IMG/VR virus record: IMGVR_UViG_3300044971_001793 | Span: 1-49,782 of that record | Strand: one strand, 5' to 3' | From: a virus | Length of the DNA stretch: 49,782 nucleotides | Shown: positions 12,357 through 20,416 of the stretch, in pieces | How positions within the stretch are numbered: the first letter of the stretch is position 1 | Layout of the letters: each line of letters begins with the position of its first letter | Translations under genes and position numbers: made by a program | Notes under the pieces: generated by a model | Told to the model about the DNA's origin: nothing | The model's database searches: none | What the model saw: only the letters and a program-made list of their open reading frames with translations

Positions 12357-12752
12357 TGGTGGAAGTGCGGAGACTCGAACTCCGGTGTTACTTGTATTAC
12401 CTATTAAGGACTACACGTTTAGGTCATTGTTTAAGCTAACAATCCGAAATTTCACAATTCCCTTATTTTTTGAGTGGTTCGGTTTACTGAGAACTAATCT
12501 TCCACTTGTTTCTTTTCGGGTAGAAACCACACCTTTGTAGGGACTTCTGTTGCTAGGTTATATGTCCACCGACCCCGTGTTGTGTTTCCGCTTAGGCTAC
12601 TACAACTTCTTCAGCACGGATTAAACCGATAGCTGACATTTTGTCTAAAACGTTTCCGTTTACTTTTCGTACTCCATAGATTTAAGTGATAGGAAACTTC
12701 TCACTACGTGCCCCGAATAACTATTACGAATAGTCAATTCCATGTCACTCCC
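12357..12752 (-). ncRNA. ssrA: tmRNA with a non-canonical tag
   Basis: On the minus strand the RNA starts GGGAGTG (12752-12746) and ends CACTTCCACCA, with CCA encoded. The acceptor pairs 7 of 7, with the third pair G-U, the alanine identity mark. The T arm is CGGAG-TTCGAGT-CTCCG. Near the 5' end GGAATTGAC stands where tmRNAs carry their conserved GGnUUCGAC. The reading frame ends at TAA 12594-12592 and gives AIGLIRAEEVVVA if resumed at the GCT at 12633, or KMSAIGLIRAEEVVVA if resumed after UUAGAC, which resembles the UUAGUC before the E. coli resume codon. The tag ends VVVA, not ALAA. Downstream sequence contains paired segments expected of pseudoknots. The length of 396 nt is normal for tmRNA. 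Partner smpB is at 10422. Confidence 0.93.
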
Positions 12753-12766
12753 ATATTTTGATACCA

Positions 12767-12797
12767 CAAAGATAATACATTTTTGGATAAATCCAAA
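12767..12797 (-). promoter_or_regulatory. tmRNA promoter with palindromic operator candidate
   Basis: On the minus strand TTTGG (12797-12793) and TATCTTTG (12774-12767) form the promoter; mature tmRNA begins 14 nt after the -7 box, leaving a short leader for RNase P. TTTGGAT-AA-ATCCAAA at 12782-12797 is a perfect 7-bp palindrome covering the -33 element, a likely repressor site. Confidence 0.8.
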
Positions 12798-12805
12798 TAA
12801 AATTA

Positions 12806-12813
12806 TATTTATT
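12806..12813 (+). promoter_or_regulatory. Candidate late box TATTTATT
   Basis: TATTTATT then ATTAAAAT, 16 nt ahead of the ATG at 12830; it lies back to back with the tmRNA promoter. Confidence 0.5.
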
Positions 12814-12829
12814 ATTAAAATAAATATCA

Positions 12830-14197
12830 ATGCCTGACACAAAGGATTTTCACGGGATGAAAAATATATTATTAGATAATGAAGATTGGATGGTTGTAGA
12901 CCCATTGGACTACGATTCCTTTGTTTATTACGCACCGGAAAACTATAAAGACAGATGGAATCAATTTAAAGAGGGGGACACTTATTTTATTATAGATAAA
13001 AATAAGGAACCAATTCAAACATCAGTTATTCATAAAACACAAGATAATAAAATAGAATATTATGGTGGTGAAGCAACCAGACACAGAGAATTAAATAGAA
13101 GTGAATTTGAATCCGATTTACCGGATGAGGTTAAATCCGTTGTTGATAATATTGTGGGTCAATCAGATGTTTACAAATTACTATTGGATGTTAAAAACGG
13201 AGAAAAAGTAACGTCTAATCAAATGCAAAGAGCTGACGACCTTGTTTGGAAGTTCATATATAATGAGAAAAATCCAACTAAAAGTATGGTTAAACTTCAG
13301 TTTGATGATATGGAGGATTATTTAAAATTATTTGATATTGACGAATACGATATTCCTTTTGCGGAATCGGTTTATTCTTATTATGATGGAGCCAATTTTA
13401 TTGATTATGACCACGGATATAATGAATGGAATGAAGGATATCTTTTATATCAATTTTCAGATGACAATTTAACTAAATTAAAACAAATACTTCGACTTAT
13501 TAGTCCATCTACCGCTAAATTAGATACTGATGAAGACAAAGAACAATCTAGTAAATTATTAGAGAAAATGTTTCCAAATGAGGTTGATTACATTATTACT
13601 GATTGGACTGACGAAGAAAATGCTAGTAGAAATAATGGTGCCAAAGAATGGATTGAGGGTGACGTGTGTGATTATTTTTCTAATTATGGTTTAATTAGAC
13701 AAGATTGTTTTAGACAGTATTACACCACTGTGAGTATATTATTATCTTTATATAACAACGTTGGAGATAAAACATTATCTTTACGAGAAGTGTTAAAAAA
13801 TATTGGTCATAGAGATAGTAATATTGGCGGATGGGATGAGAATAGGTGGGAAATTGATAGTGTCAGCTTTGATGAAAAATCATTCAATGAATCTGTGGAA
13901 AGACAACTTGATAAAATTTTTGAAAAAATAGAAGATTCTGATGAATTTATTGATGTTTATGAATACTCTAATATATTCAATAGAATTACTAAAAATTATC
14001 ATCTTAACAACAGATATGAAACTAAATCAGGTAGAGAGTTTTTTATTAGAAAAATCGACCCGGCAACAAATAAAATTGTTGTTCAAGTGTTTAAAAAAGA
14101 TGGTGGTGGATTGGAAGATAGAAGTTACACCGAAGAAGAATTTAATAACTTTTTAGTTTCTCCCGAGTTATTTGAAGGGTTTATTAGAATAAACTAA
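12830..14197 (+). CDS. Large acidic protein, unknown function
   Basis: This 455-residue protein is strongly acidic and aromatic (many Asp, Glu, Tyr and Trp), with no motif I recognise. A region near residues 20-50 (DPLDYDSFVYYAPENYKD) and a stretch with YFIIDKNKEPIQTSVI look like small beta modules that bind or coat something. A C-terminal module again shows strand-rich KSGREFFIRKI and NKIVVQVFKKDGG. The start was placed at 12830, after the late-type box. Late expression suggests a virion or assembly protein. It could also be an inhibitor mimicking nucleic acid charge, but that is only a guess. Confidence 0.55.
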   Translation: MPDTKDFHGMKNILLDNEDWMVVDPLDYDSFVYYAPENYKDRWNQFKEGDTYFIIDKNKEPIQTSVIHKTQDNKIEYYGGEATRHRELNRSEFESDLPDEVKSVVDNIVGQSDVYKLLLDVKNGEKVTSNQMQRADDLVWKFIYNEKNPTKSMVKLQFDDMEDYLKLFDIDEYDIPFAESVYSYYDGANFIDYDHGYNEWNEGYLLYQFSDDNLTKLKQILRLISPSTAKLDTDEDKEQSSKLLEKMFPNEVDYIITDWTDEENASRNNGAKEWIEGDVCDYFSNYGLIRQDCFRQYYTTVSILLSLYNNVGDKTLSLREVLKNIGHRDSNIGGWDENRWEIDSVSFDEKSFNESVERQLDKIFEKIEDSDEFIDVYEYSNIFNRITKNYHLNNRYETKSGREFFIRKIDPATNKIVVQVFKKDGGGLEDRSYTEEEFNNFLVSPELFEGFIRIN

Positions 14198-14227
14198 TAA
14201 AATCTTTAATATTGTCATATTTTATAT

Positions 14228-14235
14228 TATCTTTG
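14228..14235 (+). promoter_or_regulatory. Bacteroidota-type -7 box, near-leaderless
   Basis: TATCTTTG ends 4 nt before the ATG at 14240, as at 10151. No clear -33 element is seen at the right spacing. Confidence 0.65.
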
Positions 14236-14239
14236 TTGA

Positions 14240-15061
14240 ATGGATAGAGATTATGAATTATTAAAAGAAGTTTTGTCAGTTCCGACAAAAACATATCAAG
14301 AAGACCTTATGGTGGAGTTTCTAATCAAATGGTTAGAAGAGAATGGAATTCCATTTAATGTGGATGAACATAAAAACATTTATGCCGTAAAACAAACGGA
14401 TGAATCTATTGAATATTTCCCTTGTGTTATTGCTCATACAGATACGGTTCACTCATTGGATAACATTATTATTCGTGAGGAAACATTACCTAACGAACAA
14501 AAAGTTTTAAAACCTTCCCTAAAAGCGTACAATAATTTTGGACACCCAACCGGAATTGGTGGTGATGATAAATGTGGAATCTTCGCTTGTTTGGAATTAT
14601 TAAAAGAGTTACCAAATTTAAAAGCAGCATTTTTTGTTTCTGAAGAAACCGGATGTCACGGTTCTAAAAAAGCCGACCCAACATTCTTTTCAAACGTAGG
14701 ATATGGGATTCAGTTTGATGCTCCGGGGAATGTAATGGTAAGTGAATATTGTATGGGGACACAATTGTTTGAAAGGGATAGTGAATTTTTTAAAATTTGT
14801 GATGTAGCATTAAACGAAGGGTTTAACGGTAGACATGACTATCAATCTCACCCATATACAGATGTTTACGCATTGAAGAATATCTTTGACTTCTCCTGTA
14901 TCAATTTTGCGATAGGTTATTACAACTATCACACACCAAATGAATATGTTGTTGTTGAAGATGTTTATAGCGGAATAGAGACCGGTAAAAAGATGATTGA
15001 GGGGTTAGGATATAAGAAGTATCCGTTTAAAGTTGACAGTAAATATTTTAGAATGTTTTAA
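14240..15061 (+). CDS. M20-family metallopeptidase (peptidase T-like)
   Basis: The 273-residue product has the zinc-peptidase signature of the M20/M42 clan: AHTDTVH at residues 65-71 (H66, D68), GIGGDDKCG at 106-113 (bridging aspartate), SEETGCHG at 134-141 (catalytic glutamate and metal-binding glutamate), QFDAPG near 159-164, and a late histidine in YNYHTPNEY. The family trims di- and tripeptides or deacylates small substrates. It is shorter than bacterial PepT (about 400) and seems to lack most of the dimerisation lid domain. Together with the Clp unfoldase next door, it could help recycle peptides. Confidence 0.75.
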   Translation: MDRDYELLKEVLSVPTKTYQEDLMVEFLIKWLEENGIPFNVDEHKNIYAVKQTDESIEYFPCVIAHTDTVHSLDNIIIREETLPNEQKVLKPSLKAYNNFGHPTGIGGDDKCGIFACLELLKELPNLKAAFFVSEETGCHGSKKADPTFFSNVGYGIQFDAPGNVMVSEYCMGTQLFERDSEFFKICDVALNEGFNGRHDYQSHPYTDVYALKNIFDFSCINFAIGYYNYHTPNEYVVVEDVYSGIETGKKMIEGLGYKKYPFKVDSKYFRMF

Positions 15062-15064
15062 TAA

Positions 15065-15093
15065 AAAAAAAGAGGACTAATTGTCCTCTTTTT
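15065..15093. terminator. Bidirectional terminator between M20 peptidase and Clp genes
   Basis: AAAGAGGAC and GTCCTCTTT pair around TAATT with A and T runs on both sides; the stop of the Clp gene lies inside. Confidence 0.9.
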
Positions 15094-17122
15094 TCTTTCT
15101 TGTCTTTTTGGTAGGTTCAGTTTTGACTACCACTTCTTTCTCTACGGATACAAGGGTGTATGGAACGCCCTCCACCATATTTCCATTGATAATCTCTTCA
15201 GATACAAAATCTTCAATCTTATCTTGGATTGCTCTTTTAATTGGTCTCGCTCCATAGGTCTCATCGAATCCAACCTCAGAGATTAGTTCTAAAATACTTT
15301 CATCAAATGTGATATCATATTTCAACCCAACCAATCTTTTAGATAGTTTGTTCAATTCCAATTTCACAATTTTCTTAACGTCTTCTTTAACCAAAGAGTT
15401 AAAGATAACAACCTCATCAATTCTGTTTAAGAATTCCGGTGTAAAGAATTTTTTAAGTTCTTTTTTAAGAATATCACGTTTGTACTCTTCTTCAGCGTAT
15501 GAAACATTTCCTGTTTTGAATCCAACACCCGAACCAAAGTCCTGTAATTTTTTAACCCCCACGTTTGATGTCATAATGATGACACAATTTTTGAAGTTAA
15601 TCTTTCTCCCCATACCATCGGTAAGGTGACCGTCGTCTAATACTTGAAGAAGTGTTGAGAAGATGTCTTTGTTTGCTTTCTCAATTTCATCAAATAGAAT
15701 TACAGAATAAGGTTTGTTTTTCACTTGTTCGGTTAATTGTCCACCTTCATCGTATCCAACGTATCCCGGAGGTGCTCCAATTAATCTTGAAATGGTGTGT
15801 TTTTCTTGGTATTCAGACATATCCACACGAATCATATTATCTTCGCTACCGAACATTTGTTTGGCTAGTTGTTTTGCCAAGTATGTTTTACCAACACCTG
15901 TTGAACCTAAAAAGATGAATGAACCGATTGGTTTGTTTGGGTCCTTGATACCAATTCTGTTTCTACGGATTGATTTTGCAATCTTTGAAACTGCTTCAGA
16001 TTGTCCGATAACTTTATCAGATAGATTTGTTTCCATCTCAGATAGTAGTTTGGTTTCATCCGCATTTAATTTGGTAACCGGGATTTTTGTCATATTGGAA
16101 ACTACCTCATAAACTAAATCCAAAGTGATTTCTTTTTTGTGTGTAAGAAGTTCTTCTTCAAACTTTTTCTTTTCAGTTTCAAGTTTGGTTAAGATACGTT
16201 TTTCTTTATCACGTAGATTTGCTGCCTCCTCGTATCTTTGTTGTTTTACGACATCAATTTTCTCTTGTTTAATGTTTGATGCTTGTAGTTTCAATTTTTC
16301 AATTGAATCCGGCATTTTTACATCTACCTGACTTCTTGCTCCAACCTCATCAATAATGTCGAATCCTTTGTCCGGGAATTCTCTATCGGTGATATAACGG
16401 TCTGCCAAATCAACACATACTGATAGTACTTCATCGGTATAAGTTACCTTATGGTAGTTTTCGTATTTGTCTTTTACATTTTTAAGGATGATTAATGTTT
16501 CTTCTTTGGTTGCTGCATCCACAACAACTTTTTGGAAACGTCTTTCTAACGCTCCGTCTTTCTCGAAGTTTTTTCTGTATTCATCCAAAGTGGTTGCTCC
16601 AACACATTGAATCTCTCCACGAGCAAGTGCTGGTTTAAAGATGTTTGATGCGTCCATTGAACCTGATGAATTTCCGGCTCCAACAATTGTGTGGATTTCG
16701 TCAATGAATACGATGATGTTTGGTTCGTTTTGAAGTTCTTCGATGATGACTTTCATTCTTTCTTCAAATTGTCCACGGTATTTTGTTCCCGCAACAATTG
16801 ATGTCATATCTAAGGATACAATACGTTTGTCCATTAAGTTTCTTGGACAATCCCCATTATAAATCATAATTGCAAGACCTTCAACGATTGCGGTTTTACC
16901 ACAACCAGGTTCACCAATAATGATTGGGTTATTTTTCTTTCTACGTGAAAGGATTTGTGCAATTCGAGTGATTTCTCTTTCTCTACCTACCACCGGGTCA
17001 AGTTTACCCTCTTCGGCAAGTTTAATCAAATCTCTACTAAAATTGTCTAATACGGGAGTTGATGAATCAGTTTTAACTGCTTTATTCCCACCGTTACTTC
17101 CACCATCCATAGATTCTGTCAT
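15077..17122 (-). CDS. clpC: ClpC-like AAA+ unfoldase without the N domain
   Basis: A 681-residue protein with two AAA+ modules. Module 1: Walker A GEPGCGKT (70-77), pore loop [11 protein letters not shown] (112-122), Walker B VFIDEIH (138-144). A short middle region holds a UVR motif, [17 protein letters not shown] (294-310), as in ClpC. Module 2: GSTGVGKT (406-413), pore loop GYVGYDEGG (453-461), Walker B ILFDEIEK (475-482), then the tripeptide VGF (533-535) in the loop that docks into ClpP in ClpA, C and X. The N-terminal Clp-N repeat domain (about 140 residues in bacteria) is missing, replaced by a Gly/Ser-rich leader, so adaptor use should differ. Probably an unfoldase feeding host ClpP; the phage tmRNA lies 2.3 kb away. 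Confidence 0.9.
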   Translation of the reverse strand: MTESMDGGSNGGNKAVKTDSSTPVLDNFSRDLIKLAEEGKLDPVVGREREITRIAQILSRRKKNNPIIIGEPGCGKTAIVEGLAIMIYNGDCPRNLMDKRIVSLDMTSIVAGTKYRGQFEERMKVIIEELQNEPNIIVFIDEIHTIVGAGNSSGSMDASNIFKPALARGEIQCVGATTLDEYRKNFEKDGALERRFQKVVVDAATKEETLIILKNVKDKYENYHKVTYTDEVLSVCVDLADRYITDREFPDKGFDIIDEVGARSQVDVKMPDSIEKLKLQASNIKQEKIDVVKQQRYEEAANLRDKEKRILTKLETEKKKFEEELLTHKKEITLDLVYEVVSNMTKIPVTKLNADETKLLSEMETNLSDKVIGQSEAVSKIAKSIRRNRIGIKDPNKPIGSFIFLGSTGVGKTYLAKQLAKQMFGSEDNMIRVDMSEYQEKHTISRLIGAPPGYVGYDEGGQLTEQVKNKPYSVILFDEIEKANKDIFSTLLQVLDDGHLTDGMGRKINFKNCVIIMTSNVGVKKLQDFGSGVGFKTGNVSYAEEEYKRDILKKELKKFFTPEFLNRIDEVVIFNSLVKEDVKKIVKLELNKLSKRLVGLKYDITFDESILELISEVGFDETYGARPIKRAIQDKIEDFVSEEIINGNMVEGVPYTLVSVEKEVVVKTEPTKKTRKKKEDN

Positions 17123-17178
17123 AATTAATTGTTTTATTTAAGTATAAGGATTATTTTCACTTTTTCAAATGATTGGGA

Positions 17179-17186
17179 CAAAAGTA
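17179..17186 (-). promoter_or_regulatory. Bacteroidota-type -7 box for the Clp gene
   Basis: Minus-strand TACTTTTG, 56 nt ahead of the ATG at 17122, matches TAnnTTTG. The upstream region is A/T-rich with several TTTG candidates. Confidence 0.55.
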
Positions 17187-17223
17187 ATACAAATATTTGA
17201 ATGGACAAAACAAATTTGAAATA

Positions 17224-17231
17224 TATTTATT
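17224..17231 (+). promoter_or_regulatory. Candidate late box TATTTATT
   Basis: The box ends 3 nt before the ATG at 17235. If it acts as a -10 element the true start may be the next ATG at 17256. Confidence 0.4.
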
Positions 17232-17234
17232 GAA

Positions 17235-17567
17235 ATGGAACATAAAAAACATTGGATGAAATATATTGATACGTTAGGTGTTGATAATGAGTTGGCTCAA
17301 ACGTATTACAATTTACGTAAGGCATTTAAACGTGAAGGGTGGACTGAAGAGGATTTAAAAAGTCCCCCATATTACCCGACTGATATAATGAGAAATTTTC
17401 AAAAATTTTCAGATTTAAGAAATGAAGTATTTTTTGAGATAAAAAGTTTTTTCGGTGATGTTGACCATAATGAGTTTAGTGATTATCTTATGGATAAACT
17501 AAAAATAATCGACTTAAAAACACCTTTAGACAATGGCGGTAAAAAAAGAAATAATAGACGGGACTAA
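17235..17567 (+). CDS. Hypothetical protein, unknown function
   Basis: A 110-residue, mostly helical protein that I do not recognise. It has a basic start (MEHKKHWMKYIDTLG), an aromatic and proline patch SPPYYPTDI in the middle, and a basic tail KKRNNRRD. The in-frame ATG at 17256 is an alternative start that would leave room for a leader after the late box. The end overlaps the KTSC gene by 35 nt in another frame, so the two are coupled. Confidence 0.5.
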   Translation: MEHKKHWMKYIDTLGVDNELAQTYYNLRKAFKREGWTEEDLKSPPYYPTDIMRNFQKFSDLRNEVFFEIKSFFGDVDHNEFSDYLMDKLKIIDLKTPLDNGGKKRNNRRD

Positions 17568-17775
17568 AATCATCAATGAGATTGAGTCAACAAACATCGT
17601 AAGAACTGAATACGATACTACTACAAAAAAAATGATTGCGGAATTTAAAAATGGTACTAGATACGAATATGAAGACGTACCTCATAATGTTTATACCAAA
17701 TTTAGAATGGCGGAATCTCAAGGGAAATACTTCACTACAGATATTTCTAAAAAATTCAAATACAAAAAAGTATAA
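17533..17775 (+). CDS. KTSC-domain protein
   Basis: An 80-residue protein fitting the KTSC family: STNIVRTEYD near residues 19-28, then a strand MIAEFKNGTRYEYEDVPHNVY, and the C-terminal KYFTTDISKKFKYKKV. The family is small (about 60 residues), beta-sheet, found in bacteria and phages, and sometimes fused to lysyl-tRNA synthetase, with unknown biochemical function. The first 18 residues are a lysine-rich extension. It sits at the head of the packaging and head gene cluster. Confidence 0.8.
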   Translation: MAVKKEIIDGTKIINEIESTNIVRTEYDTTTKKMIAEFKNGTRYEYEDVPHNVYTKFRMAESQGKYFTTDISKKFKYKKV

Positions 17776-17793
17776 CAATTATACTTATTTAAG

Positions 17794-17801
17794 TATTTAT
17801 T
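17794..17801 (+). promoter_or_regulatory. Candidate late box TATTTATT
   Basis: TATTTATT, 4 nt ahead of the ATG at 17806; transcription would start at the start codon if this is a -10 box. Confidence 0.45.
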
Positions 17802-17805
17802 GTTA

Positions 17806-18588
17806 ATGAGTAATTTAAAAAGTATATTATCAAGCTTTCATCTACAAGATGAGTTAAATTCTAAAATTTGGGAACTACCTAATGAAAGGTATATGTCCGA
17901 CCCTAAAGGTCAGGATGAAATCATGGTGCCAAAGGTTAGAGAACGTTTGTTACAAATTGCTTACGAATTCATTGACTTTATTGGTGTGGATATGGTTGTG
18001 GACGATGTTGTTATGACCGGGTCATTGGCAAACTACAACTGGTCAAAATATTCAGATATTGACTTACACATTCTTGTTGACTTCAAACAATTCTCGGAAA
18101 AAGAATTACCTCTATATCAAGAACTATTCAGATTAAAGAAAACATTATATAACGATAAACATAATATAACCATTTTTGGTTATGATGTTGAATTATATGT
18201 TCAGGATACAAGTGAACCTCACACTAGTAGTGGTGAGTATTCTGTATTGATGGATGAGTGGATAAGTAAGCCAAAAAAAGAGGATGTTGATATTGACACA
18301 ACGTTAATCAAAACTAAATCTGAAGAATGGATGAAAATGATTGATGATGTAATCAATGATGCTGAAGATGAAGATTCATTAGAAACTTCTAAAGAAATCA
18401 TAAATAAATTCAAAGATAAACTTAAAAAATACAGAACACGAGGTTTAGAAGATGGGGGTGAATTCTCAAATGAGAACTTGGTTTTTAAAGTTTTAAGACG
18501 AAATGGTTATATTCAAAAACTATTTGATTTTCAAACAAAACACACAGATAAAAATCTTTCACTGAAAGAATTATCATATAATCAATAA
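17806..18588 (+). CDS. Nucleotidyltransferase-fold protein
   Basis: A 260-residue protein with a pol-beta-type nucleotidyltransferase signature: TGSLANYNWSKYSDIDLHILVD near residues 70-91, that is G-S, nine residues on, then D-I-D as the metal-binding pair. A third acidic residue lies in DVELYVQD. The C-terminal half is helical and charged. The family includes enzymes that add nucleotides to RNA, proteins or small molecules. I recall homologues next to head genes in Bacteroidota T4-like phages, so it may have a structural or early-infection role. The ATG at 17806 was preferred over the TTG at 17800. Confidence 0.7.
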   Translation: MSNLKSILSSFHLQDELNSKIWELPNERYMSDPKGQDEIMVPKVRERLLQIAYEFIDFIGVDMVVDDVVMTGSLANYNWSKYSDIDLHILVDFKQFSEKELPLYQELFRLKKTLYNDKHNITIFGYDVELYVQDTSEPHTSSGEYSVLMDEWISKPKKEDVDIDTTLIKTKSEEWMKMIDDVINDAEDEDSLETSKEIINKFKDKLKKYRTRGLEDGGEFSNENLVFKVLRRNGYIQKLFDFQTKHTDKNLSLKELSYNQ

Positions 18589-18625
18589 AAATAAGACAGA
18601 ATTTCAACATTTTTAATTCTGAATA

Positions 18626-18633
18626 TATTTATA
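18626..18633 (+). promoter_or_regulatory. Candidate late box TATTTATA
   Basis: TATTTATA then TATAAAAT, 29 nt ahead of the ATG at 18663, at the head of a run of five tightly packed genes ending with the terminase. Confidence 0.55.
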
Positions 18634-18662
18634 TATAAAATAATTTTATAAAAAATTAACAA

Positions 18663-20009
18663 ATGGGAAATAATTTAAGACCGATTGGTAGCGAAAAATT
18701 ACAAGGTATGGAGAAAATTCAACGTATCATGGAAATCGCAAAATATAATGAAAACATACCTACACCGATAAATGAGAACACATCAGTTGACTATAATAGA
18801 ACATTAGCCGATGGTAGAAATTATCAAATTATCAAAGAAAAAAACGGATATGTTATTAAAAGAAGTTTAACCGAATCTGCTGGTGATGTAGATTATTTAG
18901 AGCCAATGAAAAATAGAAAGTATTATTCTTCTTATTCACAAGCGTTCAAAAGGCTTAATTTAATTGCTAAAGAAGTTAATGTTAATGAAGGTCAAGAGGC
19001 TAACGTTAATTTATTTTACGAGAATGACGCAACAAAATATATTTTAAAAATGAAAGGTGGTGAAACTGAAGAACAAGCTGCTCCGGCACCTGCTCCAGCT
19101 CCAGCTCCAGCTCCCGCACCTGCTCCGGCACCTGCTCCTGCTCCGGCACCTGCACCCGCTCCGGCACCTGAAGACGAATTTGATATTGATGATACAGAAG
19201 AACTTGATTTAGGTGATGACGAAATGGACGCTGAAGATGACGAAATTGTTACATTAAAAGTTATCCAAAAGTTAACAGGTAAATTAGCTCAAAAATTAAG
19301 AGCGTTTGAAGATGCTCAAGAAGACGAACCAATGACTTCTAAAGACATTAAATACGTTATCAACTCAATCTTATCGGCTTTAGATTTAGAATCTTTAGAT
19401 GAAGAAGATAAGGAGGAGATAATGAATAAATTTGAAGGTATTGAAGCTGACGATTATTTAGGTGGTGACGATATGGATGGTGAAGATTTAACAGATGATA
19501 GTGAAGTTGAAGATATCCAAGCAGATATGGATGTAGAACCTGAAATGGCCGAAGGATTTATGTATGATGATGTTGACGAAGATAATCCTGATGATTTTGA
19601 ATTTGATTTTGAAGAAGAGGACGAATTACCTTCTCACCCAAGACATAGAAGATTAAGACCACATTCAATGAAAGACAGCCACGCTGACCGTTTAGAAGGT
19701 ATGTTTGAAGGTATGTTCACAGAATCAAAAGTTGATGAAGTATTAAGAGGTTATTTTAAAATAGACCAAAAAGAAAAACAATTAATTGAAAATAAAAAAC
19801 AAAAAGTTAATTTAATTAAAGAAGATAGAAAAAATAAGATTTCTAAAATCAAACAAATTTCAGAAAGTATTTCTCAAGAAGTTGCTTCTACTAAATTAAT
19901 AACAAAATATCCGGGAGCGAAATTAGTTGGTAAAACTAACAAACATAACTTGGTATTTGAAATGGATAATAAACAGCTTAGAGTAAACACTAAAGGTGAG
20001 ATACTATGA
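18663..20009 (+). CDS. Acidic head-region protein with a Pro-Ala repeat
   Basis: This 448-residue protein has three parts: a mixed N-terminal domain (about 1-135), a Pro-Ala linker of repeated AP units (about 139-169), and a strongly acidic part rich in Asp and Glu (DDTEELDLGDDEMDAEDDE), followed by a basic helical C-terminus. It lies directly upstream of the terminase block. Candidate prohead-protease sites include IME followed by I near residue 24. A role as an internal head or scaffold-associated protein is inferred from position, acidity and likely late expression; I recognise no family. Confidence 0.55.
   Translation: MGNNLRPIGSEKLQGMEKIQRIMEIAKYNENIPTPINENTSVDYNRTLADGRNYQIIKEKNGYVIKRSLTESAGDVDYLEPMKNRKYYSSYSQAFKRLNLIAKEVNVNEGQEANVNLFYENDATKYILKMKGGETEEQAAPAPAPAPAPAPAPAPAPAPAPAPAPAPAPEDEFDIDDTEELDLGDDEMDAEDDEIVTLKVIQKLTGKLAQKLRAFEDAQEDEPMTSKDIKYVINSILSALDLESLDEEDKEEIMNKFEGIEADDYLGGDDMDGEDLTDDSEVEDIQADMDVEPEMAEGFMYDDVDEDNPDDFEFDFEEEDELPSHPRHRRLRPHSMKDSHADRLEGMFEGMFTESKVDEVLRGYFKIDQKEKQLIENKKQKVNLIKEDRKNKISKIKQISESISQEVASTKLITKYPGAKLVGKTNKHNLVFEMDNKQLRVNTKGEIL
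19078..19169 (+). repeat. Pro-Ala coding repeat
   Basis: About 15 tandem 6-bp units encoding Ala-Pro with varied codons (GCTCCA, GCACCT, GCTCCG), so the peptide, not the DNA, is conserved. It forms a rigid linker inside the acidic head protein. Confidence 0.85.
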
Positions 20010-20416
20010 GTTATTTAATATATGTTAACGAATTAGGTCCAAATTATAAAGGGGATAACATATATGAATTTATTTTCTCGGATAGTTTGGAAAACATTTG
20101 GGGTGAAAACTGGGATGCTAAACCATCCAACAGATACCCACTCCCACCTGATTTAGAACACATAAAAAAAGTAGGAGTTTTGAAGAATGATATGATAACC
20201 ATGTCAGTAATTCAAAACTCTGATTATTTTTCGATGATTGATTCTATGGATGGGATAATTGCTTTAGGGTATGAAAATGAAAGTGATGACGTTGATTTTG
20301 ATAGACAAACTAGATTAGTTTTCTCGTTTGGTGAAACTGAAGAATCGGTAAAAAATAAATTATATGAACGAGACATCGTTTTAGAATTTGAAAAAAAAGT
20401 AACATATGAACACTAA
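20006..20416 (+). CDS. Hypothetical protein in the head cluster
   Basis: A 136-residue acidic protein that I do not recognise. It starts SYLIYVNELGPNYKGDNIYEFIFSD and contains a well-formed beta pattern: VGVLKNDMITMSVIQNS, DGIIALGYE, RLVFSFGETEE. This looks like a small compact domain. It overlaps its neighbours by 4 and 11 nt, so it is translated with the flanking head genes. Its place between two acidic proteins and the terminase suggests a head-assembly role. Confidence 0.55.
   Translation: MSYLIYVNELGPNYKGDNIYEFIFSDSLENIWGENWDAKPSNRYPLPPDLEHIKKVGVLKNDMITMSVIQNSDYFSMIDSMDGIIALGYENESDDVDFDRQTRLVFSFGETEESVKNKLYERDIVLEFEKKVTYEH

Noticed and set aside
12660-12935. Minus-strand open frame of 91 codons
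   Set aside because: It runs across the tmRNA promoter and 5' end; the tmRNA structure explains this DNA.
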